Positions 7,623 to 17,120 of a stretch of 49,928 bases of DNA are shown piece by piece (positions within the stretch are counted from its first letter, which is position 1; every line of letters begins with the position of its first letter). Under the pieces are notes generated by a model that ran no database searches, was not told the origin of the DNA, and saw nothing but the letters and a program-made list of their open reading frames with translations. The DNA comes from Desulfobacteraceae bacterium (GTDB taxonomy: Bacteria; Desulfobacterota; Desulfobacteria; Desulfobacterales; Desulfobacteraceae). The DNA is taken from NCBI GenBank assembly GCA_003354055.1, contig PIVQ01000006.1, forward strand, positions 1-49,928, written 5' to 3'. The translations under genes and the position numbers were made by a program.

Positions 7623-9496
7623 ATCCCGGGGTAATCCATATCAATCAAAAAGCCATTGGTGAAGAAAATCCGACATATATTATTGCGGAGATCGGTATCA
7701 ACCACAACGGTGATGCCGACATTGCAAAACGCTTGATTGATGCGGCTGAAGATGCCGGGGTTGATGCCGTAAAATTCCAAAAACGTCACCTTCCAAGCCT
7801 GTATCCTCAGGATATACTGGATCATCCGGAGAAATATGAGCAGCATTTCCAATACATGATTCCCCTTCTTAAGACGATTGAATTGCCTGAACAGGAGATC
7901 AAAGGTTTACAGGCGTATGCCCGGGAAAAAGGACTTGATTTTATTTGCACCCCCTTTGATAAACTCAGTGCGGATTTTCTTGAAACATTAAACATCCATG
8001 CCTTTAAAATTGCCTCGGCAGACCTGAATAATATTGACCTTCTGTCCCACGTAGCTTCTAAAGGGGTTCCCATGATTGTCTCCACTGGTATGTCCTATAG
8101 GGATGAGATTGGAAAGACCATTAAGAGTTTAAAAGAAAGCAGCGCCGAGTTTGCCATTCTTCACTGCCGCAGCTCATATCCGGTATGGCCCAGGGAAGTG
8201 AACCTTAAAATGATCAACTGGCTGAAACAATATGGGGTGCCTGTGGGATATTCAGGCCATGATATCGGCATAACAATTCCCTTGGTTGCAGCCTCCATGG
8301 GAGCCTCCATAATAGAAAAGCACATTACCCTGGATAAAAATATGGAAGGGCCGGACCACAAGATCAGTCTTGAACCCTTTGAATTTAAACGCATGGTTCG
8401 GGATATTCGTATTGCTGATCTTGCCATGGCCAAAGAAGACCGGTTCTTGCTCAGGGGAGAAGTGTTGAACAGGGAGGTTTTTGGTAAGAGTCTTATTGCA
8501 AAAGAGAATCTGCCAATTGGCACAACACTTGAAAAAAAGATGATTGGTGTAAGAGGGCCGGGAAAAGGATTGTCTCCGACATATATGGATGATCTTGTAG
8601 GGACCCGGATGAAACGGGCGATCAGGGAAGGGGAGCTGTTTCTTGAAAGCGATCTCGCTATCGCGAATCTGGAAATTACGAATCAGATAAACTTTAAGAG
8701 TCAGTGGGGGCTAATTTCACGGTTTTCAGACTTCCATGAAATGATCGCTTTTGATCCCTGTGTGATAGAAATCCATCTGGCTGAAAATGACCTTAAACAG
8801 CAATTTTCGCTTAAAAAAAAATATCCCCAGGCACTTGTGGTGCATGCAGCTGAATATATGGATGGGAAGCTGATGGATCTGTGCAGTGGTTCTGAAAAAA
8901 TAAGAAAAGCCTCTGTGGATTTGGTTAACCAGACAATAAAAAGGACTGCTGAACTGGGGGCGCATTTTACCGGAACGCCTAAGGTCATCGCCCATCCCGG
9001 CGCAATGAGTCTTAATACCAAGCTGGATAAGGGAAAATTAAAAGCAGCTCTTTTGACCTCCCTGGAAGAAATAGATATCCGGGGCACAGACCTGCTGTTA
9101 GAAAATCTGCCGCCATATCCCTGGTATTTCGGCGGTGCATGGAAAGGGAACTTTTTCATGGCTGCCGATGAAATAGCAGCTTTCTGTGAGGAAACCGGTT
9201 TAAATATTGTATTTGATACCTCCCATGCCGCTCTTTACTGCAATGCCACGGAAACTGATCTCTGCCAATTTGTACAGACTGTTCAACCCTATATCCGCCA
9301 CATCCATATGGGGGATGCCTACGGCCTGGACGGAGAGGGCATGCAGATCTATGAAGGAGATATCGATTTTGACCGGATGATGCCTTTATTGTCGGATTAT
9401 CGGGACTCATGGGTGCCGGAGGTCTGGCAGGGACATCTAAACAATGGGCAGGGTTTTTTTACCGCTTTGGATAGACTGAGCCGGTATAATTTTTAA
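7619..9496 (+). CDS. Nonulosonic acid synthase (NeuB family) fused to a sugar-phosphate isomerase-like TIM barrel
   Basis: 625 residues. Residues about 15-280 are a NeuB synthase barrel, which condenses phosphoenolpyruvate with an N-acyl amino sugar to give a nonulosonic acid. Family landmarks are AEIGINHNG (23-31), VKFQK (51-55), GYSGHD (210-215) and EKHITLDKNMEGPDHK (233-248). Residues about 287-348 are the antifreeze-like SAF domain. From about 360 to the end is a second TIM barrel of the xylose-isomerase/AP-endonuclease-2 type (GTPKVIAHPGA, LLLENLPPYPW, FDTSHAALYC, HIHMGDA). The usual NeuB length is about 340, so this is a true fusion. ATG 7619 is chosen for its overlap with the upstream stop. 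Standard NeuB residues are kept, so activity is likely. Confidence 0.85.
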   Translation: MNPGVIHINQKAIGEENPTYIIAEIGINHNGDADIAKRLIDAAEDAGVDAVKFQKRHLPSLYPQDILDHPEKYEQHFQYMIPLLKTIELPEQEIKGLQAYAREKGLDFICTPFDKLSADFLETLNIHAFKIASADLNNIDLLSHVASKGVPMIVSTGMSYRDEIGKTIKSLKESSAEFAILHCRSSYPVWPREVNLKMINWLKQYGVPVGYSGHDIGITIPLVAASMGASIIEKHITLDKNMEGPDHKISLEPFEFKRMVRDIRIADLAMAKEDRFLLRGEVLNREVFGKSLIAKENLPIGTTLEKKMIGVRGPGKGLSPTYMDDLVGTRMKRAIREGELFLESDLAIANLEITNQINFKSQWGLISRFSDFHEMIAFDPCVIEIHLAENDLKQQFSLKKKYPQALVVHAAEYMDGKLMDLCSGSEKIRKASVDLVNQTIKRTAELGAHFTGTPKVIAHPGAMSLNTKLDKGKLKAALLTSLEEIDIRGTDLLLENLPPYPWYFGGAWKGNFFMAADEIAAFCEETGLNIVFDTSHAALYCNATETDLCQFVQTVQPYIRHIHMGDAYGLDGEGMQIYEGDIDFDRMMPLLSDYRDSWVPEVWQGHLNNGQGFFTALDRLSRYNF

Positions 9497-9513
9497 TACG
9501 CAATATAGCATTG

Positions 9514-9543
9514 ATCATTCAATGATTGAATGATTGGTTTTTT
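9514..9543 (+). terminator. Weak terminator-like hairpin
   Basis: ATCATTCA (9514-9521) pairs with TGAATGAT (9527-9534) over a 5-base loop, followed by TGG and six T. The stem is AT-rich, so it would terminate only part of transcription. It lies in the 102-base gap after the NeuB fusion and could reduce downstream expression. Confidence 0.4.
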
Positions 9544-9598
9544 GGGGAAATAGATAAATACGATTACAGGGAAGTTATGTAACCGAAGGGGCGGAGCC

Positions 9599-10555
9599 AT
9601 GCAAATTTTAATGATCCTGGACAATGATCCTGCCGGAATGGGGATTGCCTTTTGCAATGCTATAAACAGATATTCGGATCACACGTGCAGGATGATTACA
9701 ACCCAGGAAAGATATGGGTTTGATTATGAAGCAGATATTCATATTCCGGATATTGAAAATGATGATTTCGGTGAAATTGAGCAGCTTTTAAAAGATGCGG
9801 ATATTTTTCATTTTCATATGCTCAAAGATGAGAATTCCCATCTTGGCCCATTGGTGACACGAGATTATCTCAAGGGGAAAAAAATACTTCACCATCACCA
9901 TGGTCACCCGGATTATCTTATAAATGCAGGGGCATTTAATGAAAAATATAAAAAGCTTCAAAGAAAGGTCATTGTAAGTACCCCTGATCTTTTAAACGTG
10001 GCCGATAATTCAATATGGGTTCCGAATCTTGTTCCAATTTATGATGTCCAGTTTATGCCCAGATTTGAAAATTCGCTTCAAGCTGATGTTATCAGAATTT
10101 GCCAGTCACCAACAAGGAAGTTCCATAAACATACGGATGAGTTTAAATCAGTTACGGCCCAGTTGAAAAAGATATATCCTAACATTGAAACGGTTATCAT
10201 TGAAAAAACGCCATTTTTTGACTGCCTCAGGATTAAAAGGGCATGCAATATCGTATTTGATCATATGCGCGGATGGTTCGGGATTGCATCTCTGGAATCA
10301 TTAAGCCAGGGGAAACCGGTTGTTGCGGGTTTGGATGACTGGAACATTCAATGTATCAAGGAGTTCGCCGGAGCAGATCAATTGCCCTGGATTGTGGCAC
10401 GCAATAAAGGGGAACTTAAAACCGTACTGGATGATTTGATCAAGAACCGGGATACCCGGCAAGAGGCGGGACAAAATTCAAGACGGTTCATGGAAGAGTT
10501 CTGGACAGAACAGAAAGCGCTCCAAGTCTTGCTGGATGTCTACGATGATATGTAG
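9599..10555 (+). CDS. GT-B type glycosyltransferase (probable)
   Basis: 318 residues. The N-terminus MQILMILDNDPAGMG resembles the first Rossmann strand and loop of GT-B enzymes. A middle IFHFHMLKDE and HHHHGHPDY segment and a C-terminal half with SLESLSQGKPVVAGL (near 230-245) match the nucleotide-sugar-binding half of GT4-like transferases. It would add a sugar from an activated donor in the cytoplasm. Donor and acceptor are unknown. The ATG is preceded by GGGGCGGAG. A gap of 124 bases separates it from the next gene. Confidence 0.6.
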   Translation: MQILMILDNDPAGMGIAFCNAINRYSDHTCRMITTQERYGFDYEADIHIPDIENDDFGEIEQLLKDADIFHFHMLKDENSHLGPLVTRDYLKGKKILHHHHGHPDYLINAGAFNEKYKKLQRKVIVSTPDLLNVADNSIWVPNLVPIYDVQFMPRFENSLQADVIRICQSPTRKFHKHTDEFKSVTAQLKKIYPNIETVIIEKTPFFDCLRIKRACNIVFDHMRGWFGIASLESLSQGKPVVAGLDDWNIQCIKEFAGADQLPWIVARNKGELKTVLDDLIKNRDTRQEAGQNSRRFMEEFWTEQKALQVLLDVYDDM

Positions 10556-10679
10556 AAGAGCTGTATCGGCCAATTTCCAAATCAGATTAGTCATGGGCTA
10601 TTTAAAAACTCCCTTAATTAAGTAACTGCTGTTATTGGCGGGGATTATTTTTACAACTGTTTGAAATAGTGAGTCTATA

Positions 10680-11465
10680 ATGAATGCACCCAAAGGTGTC
10701 GGAATAAATTCACCGGATATTCTTAAATATTTTTCTAAGCCTACGCTATATAAGGATTGGCTTGAAAAGCTTGATCGCCCGTTGACAAAAACCATAATAA
10801 ACATTCCTGCGCGGGCCTCTTCAAAGAGACTTGAGCATAAAAACATAAAAAAACTGAACGGGATTCCCCTGTTGGCATATTCCATAATTATCGCAAAAAG
10901 CATACCCGCAGTGGATCGCGTATTTATTAATACCGATAGCCCCGAATATGCAGACATTGCCAGGGAATTCGGAGCCGAGGTTCCTTTTATAAGGCCCAAA
11001 GAATTTGCCGAGGATTCTTCCTCAATGGAAAAGGCAAATTATTTTCTTATTCGACATTTGATGGAAGAGAATTACCCGGCCGGCGCTATGGTGACTTTAT
11101 ATCCGACAAGTCCTTTCCGGAATATATCTGTTATGAATCAATTAACAGGGTGTCTTTCTTCACACAACACCGTTACAACATGTGTTGAGGTGGATTTAGA
11201 CAAAAATAATATTTGTATGGATGATGGGGCGCATATCGTCAATAATACGGCCAGTCAAGGTCTTATTGCCGGTAAAACCCTTATTAAGTCAACAGGTTCT
11301 TTTTTGGGTACAAGTATCGGTGCCGGGCCCGCAGATTCTGTCAAACTGTATTTCCATAATAATCCGATTGAAACAATAGACATTGATACCATGGATGATT
11401 TCAAGCTTGCCGAAGAAATCGTTAATAGTAACCTTTATGATTTTGGAACCTCAATATGCGGATAA
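10680..11465 (+). CDS. CMP-nonulosonate cytidylyltransferase (NeuA family)
   Basis: 261 residues. The N-terminal signature ARASSKRLEHKN (44-55) is the CTP-binding loop of acylneuraminate and CMP-KDO cytidylyltransferases, followed by FINTDSPEYA and LYPTSPFRN. The C-terminal IDIDTMDDFKLAE is also typical. It would activate a nonulosonic acid with CTP to a CMP-sugar, the donor for Maf-type transferases. A 36-residue N-terminal extension before the signature is unusual; the start has no strong ribosome-binding site, so the true start may be further in. It is the likely partner of the NeuB fusion two genes upstream. The 3' end overlaps the next frame by ten bases. Confidence 0.8.
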   Translation: MNAPKGVGINSPDILKYFSKPTLYKDWLEKLDRPLTKTIINIPARASSKRLEHKNIKKLNGIPLLAYSIIIAKSIPAVDRVFINTDSPEYADIAREFGAEVPFIRPKEFAEDSSSMEKANYFLIRHLMEENYPAGAMVTLYPTSPFRNISVMNQLTGCLSSHNTVTTCVEVDLDKNNICMDDGAHIVNNTASQGLIAGKTLIKSTGSFLGTSIGAGPADSVKLYFHNNPIETIDIDTMDDFKLAEEIVNSNLYDFGTSICG

Positions 11466-12199
11466 TAATTGATTTTTGTCTTTATGAAAAAAGAGATGAA
11501 ATCTTCATATCAAACCGGAAACTATTGGCAGGTTTTTTAGCTTATTTACTAAATGTTTTAAATTCAATATCAAACAGGCATCAGCCCATTGCCGTTACCA
11601 ACCATAATAGGTTTCTGGGGGATTTACAGCCAGCCGGGTTCAGCGTGCAATATTTGCCAAATACTCGAATGTATAACTCTTACAAATCTCGAATCCTCTC
11701 GTTATTGGATACAGCTCTTCCCGGCACTGCAACAACCGAACAACTATTGATCATATCTCCTTTTAAAGGCGTTGTAACTTTAAACCGCATCAATGCGATG
11801 TTAAACAATTCGACTATGAAGACCCTTGAATCATATTCCTCAATGGCTTTGCTTAATTCAAATCAAAACCCGATTCGTTTTCATACAATTCCTAAAAAAA
11901 ACGATACAGGTAAAACCGCTACAATAAGCCCCACCTCTTTTCTTTCATCACTTAACTTTATTTCGATGGTGAAAAAAGAGTACATCCAGGCGCTATCCAG
12001 CTATATTGACAGTCAGTTTGCACCTGAAATGCATGCCATTGATGAGGCTTTAATAGTCACACAAGCGTGTTTATTAAAGGATAAAAAGAGTAAACAGCCA
12101 ATACCGGTTATAGCCCCTTTAGATGCACAGGAAGATATCCCGATATTATACAAGCTTCCAATTTTTAATTTTTCAAAAAACAGCAGGTTGTCATTTTAA
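11456..12199 (+). CDS. Uncharacterised protein, possibly a degenerate nucleotidyltransferase fold
   Basis: 247 residues, AT-rich, starting with MRIIIDFCLYEKRDE and overlapping the NeuA-like gene by ten bases, which suggests a translated operon member. I do not recognise a family. The order of segments (IAVTNHNRFL, then LLIISPFKGVVTLNRINAML, about 100-119) loosely recalls the core of cytidylyltransferases without their CTP loop, so a catalytically dead paralogue or subunit of the preceding enzyme is a guess. There are no membrane segments or signal peptide. Confidence 0.5.
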   Translation: MRIIIDFCLYEKRDEIFISNRKLLAGFLAYLLNVLNSISNRHQPIAVTNHNRFLGDLQPAGFSVQYLPNTRMYNSYKSRILSLLDTALPGTATTEQLLIISPFKGVVTLNRINAMLNNSTMKTLESYSSMALLNSNQNPIRFHTIPKKNDTGKTATISPTSFLSSLNFISMVKKEYIQALSSYIDSQFAPEMHAIDEALIVTQACLLKDKKSKQPIPVIAPLDAQEDIPILYKLPIFNFSKNSRLSF

Positions 12200-12254
12200 T
12201 GATCCAATTGATCACATTTTATTTACAATCATCACAGATAGAAGAATAATAAAT

Positions 12255-14027
12255 ATGCCGTCCTGCCTTTTTCTTCATATATGCCATCCTGACTTTGTTG
12301 CGGACCATTTTAGAACGCATCCGGATTTGTCCAACTTGTCACACCGTGAACAACAAATGTCTTTAAACCAGACCTGGTATGGGGATAGTTTTTTTTACAG
12401 CAAAGGGTTAAAAAAATGCGGCTGGGAGGCTGAGGACCTGATCATTAACGAGGCGCTGCAGGAGGCCTGGAAAAGGGAACATGACAGTACTCTTACAGGT
12501 GAAGCGCTTCTGGTCCGGCAGATTGAAGAAATTCAACCGGATGTCGTTTACCTTCACGATCTGGCTTTGGGCACAAAATCGTTCTTTAAACTTGTGAGAC
12601 CCCACACCAGGCTAATCGTCGGGCAAATTGCCTCGCCGGTTCCTCCCCGGGCCTCCATGGAAGAGTTTGACATAATCTTTTCCTCTTTTCCCCATTTTGT
12701 GGAAAGATTCAGAGCGCAGGGAATTACAGCCTATTATCAACCTCTGGCTTTTGAGGCTGATATTTTAGAAACAATTCAGACAGAAAATAAATCGATCCCA
12801 GTTTCATATGTCGGAGGATTTTCAAAGCTTCACGCCGGACGTAATCAAACAATAGAAAAAATAGCTCAAAAGATTCCTCTGGAAATCTGGGGATACGGCA
12901 TCAGTACCCTTCCTACCGGCTCCGCTATCCGAAAACGTGCCAATGGACCGCTTTGGGGGCGGGAAATGTTCCATGCGCTGGCCCAATCAAGAATAACTAT
13001 TAATGGTCATATTGATGCTGCAGATTGTTTTGCCAATAATATGAGACTTTTTGAGGCAACCGGATGCGGGGCTTTGCTGATCACGGATTATAAAGACAAC
13101 CTGAATCAGCTTTTTGAAATTGGAAAAGAGGTGGTCGCCTATCGCTCGGCAGAAGAAGCGGTGGCTTTGAGTCAGTATTACCTGACCCATCCTGAAGAGG
13201 CAAAAATAATTGCTACGGCAGGTCAACAAAGGACTCTGGAATTCTATTCTTATGATAAGAATATGGAACAAACTGCTGTTATTCTTTCACGCCATCTTAA
13301 ATACTGCAATGAGGCCGCCCGCTACCAAATTCCCGAAAATGTCTCTACAGGGTTTGAGCAAATTAAACCGTCCGATATTACAACCGACCTGGTTGAATCC
13401 TGGCAGCATCCTGATATTGCAGTCAAACAAAGAGGGTTGGTTCAAGATGAACTGTGCAGGATGTATCAAGGCAAACCACCGGCTATTTTTAGAATCCTGG
13501 CTGAGACTCTCCAACCGCTCCTGCAGTCGAATTCACCGCTGCTTGAAATCGGCTGCGCCAGCGGATACTACTCTGAAATTATAGAATATTTACAATGCAC
13601 GCAACTGAACTACTACGGTGTTGACTACTCAAAACATTTGATCAAAATGGCCCGGGAATATTACCCGCATCACAGGTTTACTTCGGCCGACGGTGCCGGC
13701 TTGCCTTTTGCCGATCACAGTTTTCCGGTGGTGATTTCATCTTGTGTTTTGCTTCACACTCCCAATTTTAAGGAGCATATCGCCGAAACCTGCAGGGTGA
13801 GCAGCCAGGCAATTATTGCACATCGGACGCCGCTTTGCCGGGGGCAGGAGACACGTTTTTTTACTAAAAAGGCATATGGACGTCCAACCGTTGAGCTTCA
13901 ATTCAATCAGGATGAACTGGTCAACGAATTCCGCCGTCACAATTTTCAATTGCATCAGATCAATGAGTATGTTTCCAACCCGGATCAGGATGCTTTTGAG
14001 GCAACCCTTCTTTTTAAAAAATTATAA
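12255..14027 (+). CDS. CgeB-like glycosyltransferase fused to a SAM methyltransferase
   Basis: 590 residues from ATG 12255 (an upstream ATG at 12123 lies inside the previous gene and gives an unlike N-terminus). Residues about 1-390 resemble CgeB/DUF3880-type GT-B transferases: CHPDFVADHF near the start, SYVGGFSKLHAGR in the middle, then LFEATGCGALLITDYKDNL and the terminal helix. Residues about 420-590 are a class I methyltransferase with motif I LLEIGCASGYYSE (near 428) and DGAGLPFADHSF. It would add and O- or N-methylate a sugar in one polypeptide. Its stop shares one base with the next start (TAATG). Confidence 0.75.
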   Translation: MPSCLFLHICHPDFVADHFRTHPDLSNLSHREQQMSLNQTWYGDSFFYSKGLKKCGWEAEDLIINEALQEAWKREHDSTLTGEALLVRQIEEIQPDVVYLHDLALGTKSFFKLVRPHTRLIVGQIASPVPPRASMEEFDIIFSSFPHFVERFRAQGITAYYQPLAFEADILETIQTENKSIPVSYVGGFSKLHAGRNQTIEKIAQKIPLEIWGYGISTLPTGSAIRKRANGPLWGREMFHALAQSRITINGHIDAADCFANNMRLFEATGCGALLITDYKDNLNQLFEIGKEVVAYRSAEEAVALSQYYLTHPEEAKIIATAGQQRTLEFYSYDKNMEQTAVILSRHLKYCNEAARYQIPENVSTGFEQIKPSDITTDLVESWQHPDIAVKQRGLVQDELCRMYQGKPPAIFRILAETLQPLLQSNSPLLEIGCASGYYSEIIEYLQCTQLNYYGVDYSKHLIKMAREYYPHHRFTSADGAGLPFADHSFPVVISSCVLLHTPNFKEHIAETCRVSSQAIIAHRTPLCRGQETRFFTKKAYGRPTVELQFNQDELVNEFRRHNFQLHQINEYVSNPDQDAFEATLLFKKL

Positions 14028-15388
14028 TGACTGATTACATTAAACCTGCAAATCAAAACGGCCCAGTGATTCTGGTCTCCCGGGAAATCGGTTTTACCTT
14101 CCCCAACTCCTATGCCTATCTTACCGGCTATCTTCGTAGTCAGGAAGAAGAGGTGAGGATGCTCTTTCGGCGAGGCAACCTGAAAAAACTGGTGGATCAG
14201 ATTATTTCTGAAAAACCGGTGCTGGTGGGTTTTGGCAATCTTTACCCGGAGCTAAAGGAAATTCGTGACATCATAAAAGCCCTTGACGAGGCCGGGAGAA
14301 ATTTTCCTATCGTAATAGGGGGCCAGATGGTATCCCCGACTCCGGAGTTTGCATTGGAGATTACCGGGGCGGATTTTGGGATTATCGGTGAAGGAGAGAT
14401 CATTCTCGACAATCTGGTCAAGGCGATTAGAAATAATGATGATATCTCAGGAATCAAAGGCCTTGTATACCGTGACCAGCAGGAAATTATTTCCAACGGC
14501 CCGGGACCGTTCATCAAGGATATGAGCAAGCTGCCTTCGATCCCCTATGAACTGTTTCCGACCGAGGAGTGGCTGCCCATCGGTCGATGGTACGCCGAAC
14601 ATTGCCCGCAACCCCACTGGAAGCTTGAAGATCGGGTGATTAATGTCCATGGCGGCAGAGGATGCCCTTATTCCTGTAATTTTTGCTACCATCACAGTTC
14701 TCCCCGGTATAGACCCATAACACAAATGATTGACGAGGCGAGTGAGGCTCTGAATCGCTTTGACGGCAATATGCTTTATTTTTCAGATGATCTCGTTCTG
14801 GCCACTCCCAAGCGGGCTCGTCAATTAATTCAGGCGCTAAAAAAAATAAACCGGCCGGTGGAATTTTCAGTTTCAGCCCGGTTTGATATTCTTAAGAGAA
14901 TGGATGATCACCTGTTGAGCGAGTTAAAGGCAAGCGGTTGCCGGATCATGGGGCTCGGTATTGAATCCGGCTCGGATCGAATTCTGGATATTATCGGGAA
15001 GAACTGTACTGCGGAAGATATCCAGAATGGTCTTTCACGCCTGTATCAGCATAATATTCTGCCTACTGTCTCGATTATGGTCGGGCAATTATCCGAAACC
15101 AGGGAGGATGTGGAAGCATCCATTCGACTGATGGAAGAATCAGTTCGTATCAATCCCCAAATCCAATATGCGTTCACGCTTACCACACCTTTTCCGGGCT
15201 CAGCGCTTTACGAGCATATTTTCAGCCAGGGCCTTTTACAAAACCATAGGGAGTTCTATGATCGATATTTTGCCGGCGCTTCCGACTTCACCCAGGTTGT
15301 CAACCTGTCGGCAATGGGTGACAAGGAGGTAATGGAGATGTTTAATAAGCTGAACACGGCTTATCAGAAAGCAAAAGGTCATGCCTGA
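14027..15388 (+). CDS. B12-binding-domain radical SAM protein
   Basis: 453 residues. Residues about 10-150 form a cobalamin-binding-like Rossmann domain (IVIGGQMVSPTPE, FGIIGEGE). The radical-SAM cluster motif GRGCPYSCNFC lies near 211-221, followed by MGLGIESGSD and TPFPGSALYE typical of this class. The family includes methylases and ring- or chain-remodelling enzymes that use S-adenosylmethionine to make a 5'-deoxyadenosyl radical, often with methylcobalamin. The classical DxHxxG cobalamin-ligand motif is not evident. In a sugar operon, C-methylation or rearrangement of a sugar is possible. The substrate is unknown. Confidence 0.8.
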   Translation: MTDYIKPANQNGPVILVSREIGFTFPNSYAYLTGYLRSQEEEVRMLFRRGNLKKLVDQIISEKPVLVGFGNLYPELKEIRDIIKALDEAGRNFPIVIGGQMVSPTPEFALEITGADFGIIGEGEIILDNLVKAIRNNDDISGIKGLVYRDQQEIISNGPGPFIKDMSKLPSIPYELFPTEEWLPIGRWYAEHCPQPHWKLEDRVINVHGGRGCPYSCNFCYHHSSPRYRPITQMIDEASEALNRFDGNMLYFSDDLVLATPKRARQLIQALKKINRPVEFSVSARFDILKRMDDHLLSELKASGCRIMGLGIESGSDRILDIIGKNCTAEDIQNGLSRLYQHNILPTVSIMVGQLSETREDVEASIRLMEESVRINPQIQYAFTLTTPFPGSALYEHIFSQGLLQNHREFYDRYFAGASDFTQVVNLSAMGDKEVMEMFNKLNTAYQKAKGHA

Positions 15389-16418
15389 ATCTATCAAGCG
15401 TCATTATTGTACTTATTTTGACCGCAACTATCTCGTGAGAGGTGTTGCCATGATTCAATCCCTTATTCGCCATGAAGAGGGAAATTGCGTGATTTTTGTG
15501 GTCTGTATGGATGAAATCAGTCGGTTAATCCTGGGAAAGCTAAACTTTCCCGGTGTAATTTTGATCGGCCTTCATCATATCGAAAATTATGACCGGCAAT
15601 TTCTGGCAACCCGGCAAGATCGTTCCATTGTCGAATATTATTGGACATCCACCCCGGTAATCTGCAATTACCTCATGGAACACTTCAGTGAGATTGAAAC
15701 CCTGATTTATTTAGATGCGGATCTCCTCTTTTTTTCTTCACCAAGTCCGATTTTTGAAGAATTTTACGATGCGTCAATATTGATCCATGAGCACCGTTTT
15801 TCTCCACAGCTTTCCCACCTGGAAGTCAACGGCAAATATAACGTCGGACTCGTGGGGTTCAAAAACGACCCCGGTGGAAGAGAGGCGGTCTCCTGGTGGC
15901 GGGAGAGGTGTATTGAATGGTGTTATTATCGCATCGAAGACGGAAAATTGGGAGATCAGCTTTATCTGAACGATTGGCCTGAAAGGTTTGATCGGGTTCG
16001 TGTACTTTGTCATCCCGGTGCTGCCCTTGCACCCTGGAATCATGACCAATATTCTTACAGCCGCCAAGCGGAGCCATTTCAGGTGAACGGAAAACCGGTG
16101 ATCTTCTATCATTTCCAATCGTTCCAGTTTCTCCATCCTGAGGTGATGGTGCCGGCGGCTCATGTCGTTTATCCCCTCACCGTTGAACTGCTTGAATTGT
16201 TTTTTGTGCCGTACCGCCATGCCCTTGCGGCTGCTTTGGAAAAGGTAAATGCCATATTTCCGGAATTTGATTTTGGTCTGAAGACCGTAGATCTTGATGT
16301 TGAGCAGCAGGTGATTATAGGAGGGGCTGCAACCGCCCGAAGGTTACTGCCGAAACGCATCTGGCGTGAGCTTGTTGATAATATTCTTTACAGTCCGGCT
16401 GTGCAGCTTAAAGAATAG
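15381..16418 (+). CDS. GT-A type glycosyltransferase (GT8-like)
   Basis: 345 residues. The N-terminus HYCTYFDRNYLVRGVAMIQSL matches the GT8-like nucleotide-diphospho-sugar transferase entry (a sugar-donor loop), and the metal-binding DxD sits at 112-114 in LIYLDADLLFF. A later YNVGLVGFKND and GDQLYLNDWPERF agree with the fold. Cytoplasmic addition of a hexose-type residue is expected. It overlaps the radical-SAM stop by eight bases. Donor and acceptor are unknown. Confidence 0.75.
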   Translation: MPESIKRHYCTYFDRNYLVRGVAMIQSLIRHEEGNCVIFVVCMDEISRLILGKLNFPGVILIGLHHIENYDRQFLATRQDRSIVEYYWTSTPVICNYLMEHFSEIETLIYLDADLLFFSSPSPIFEEFYDASILIHEHRFSPQLSHLEVNGKYNVGLVGFKNDPGGREAVSWWRERCIEWCYYRIEDGKLGDQLYLNDWPERFDRVRVLCHPGAALAPWNHDQYSYSRQAEPFQVNGKPVIFYHFQSFQFLHPEVMVPAAHVVYPLTVELLELFFVPYRHALAAALEKVNAIFPEFDFGLKTVDLDVEQQVIIGGAATARRLLPKRIWRELVDNILYSPAVQLKE

Positions 16419-16481
16419 AATATTGATTATTGTCTTAGGCACTTATTATGCAAAATATCGGAAGTCAGGAGTATTGAAAAT

Positions 16482-17111
16482 ATGAATATTCTCGCTATAG
16501 GCGCACATTTTGATGACATAGAACTCGGGTGCAGCGGCACCCTCATCAACCATGTGAAAAAGGGAGACCGGGTCATTGTAATGGTCATCACCAATTCCGA
16601 GTATTCCAGTCAGGACGGTGCCGTTTTCCGCAGCCGGGAAGTGGCATATACCGAGGGCAAACACGCAGCTGATATAATTGGGGCAGACAAACTTATCTGT
16701 CTGGATAAAGACACCTTTACCGTTGCCTATGACGACCCTCTGGTCCTGGAAATCATAAAGGTCCTGGACAAGTTTGATATTGATACTGTGTACACCCATT
16801 GGGTGCACGATATCCACCGTGACCATCAGATGACTGCCAATAGCAGTATGATGGCATGCCGCCACGTTCCCAGATTTCTGATGTATCGCAGCAATTATTA
16901 TGACGCGAACACAAGTTTTAGGGGCAATTTCTACTCCGATATCACTGAAGTCATTGAAACAAAAAAAGAAGCCATACTTGCCCATGAGTCCGAGCTGACG
17001 AGGGTGGACAATGCGTGGCTTAAATTTTTTATGAACCAAAATGCCAACGACGGCCAGAAAATCGGTGTTCAGTACGCCGAAGCCTTTGAAATTGTCAGGT
17101 ACCTGATATAG
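16482..17111 (+). CDS. PIG-L/LmbE family N-acetyl-sugar deacetylase
   Basis: 209 residues. The zinc motif AHFDD is at 8-12 (canonical AHPDD with Phe for Pro) and the second metal pair is HRDH at 112-115. Family members remove acetyl groups from GlcNAc-type residues. Followed by a WbqC-like gene and a formyltransferase-like gene, it may deacetylate an amino sugar so that a formyl or other acyl group can replace the acetyl. ATG at 16482 follows a GGAGT about 12 bases upstream. Confidence 0.85.
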   Translation: MNILAIGAHFDDIELGCSGTLINHVKKGDRVIVMVITNSEYSSQDGAVFRSREVAYTEGKHAADIIGADKLICLDKDTFTVAYDDPLVLEIIKVLDKFDIDTVYTHWVHDIHRDHQMTANSSMMACRHVPRFLMYRSNYYDANTSFRGNFYSDITEVIETKKEAILAHESELTRVDNAWLKFFMNQNANDGQKIGVQYAEAFEIVRYLI

Positions 17112-17120
17112 GAAACAATA

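Noticed and set aside
10676..10681. TATAAT at the start codon of the NeuA-like gene
   Set aside because: It overlaps the ATG itself and the nearest -35-like hexamers have 9- or 20-base spacers.
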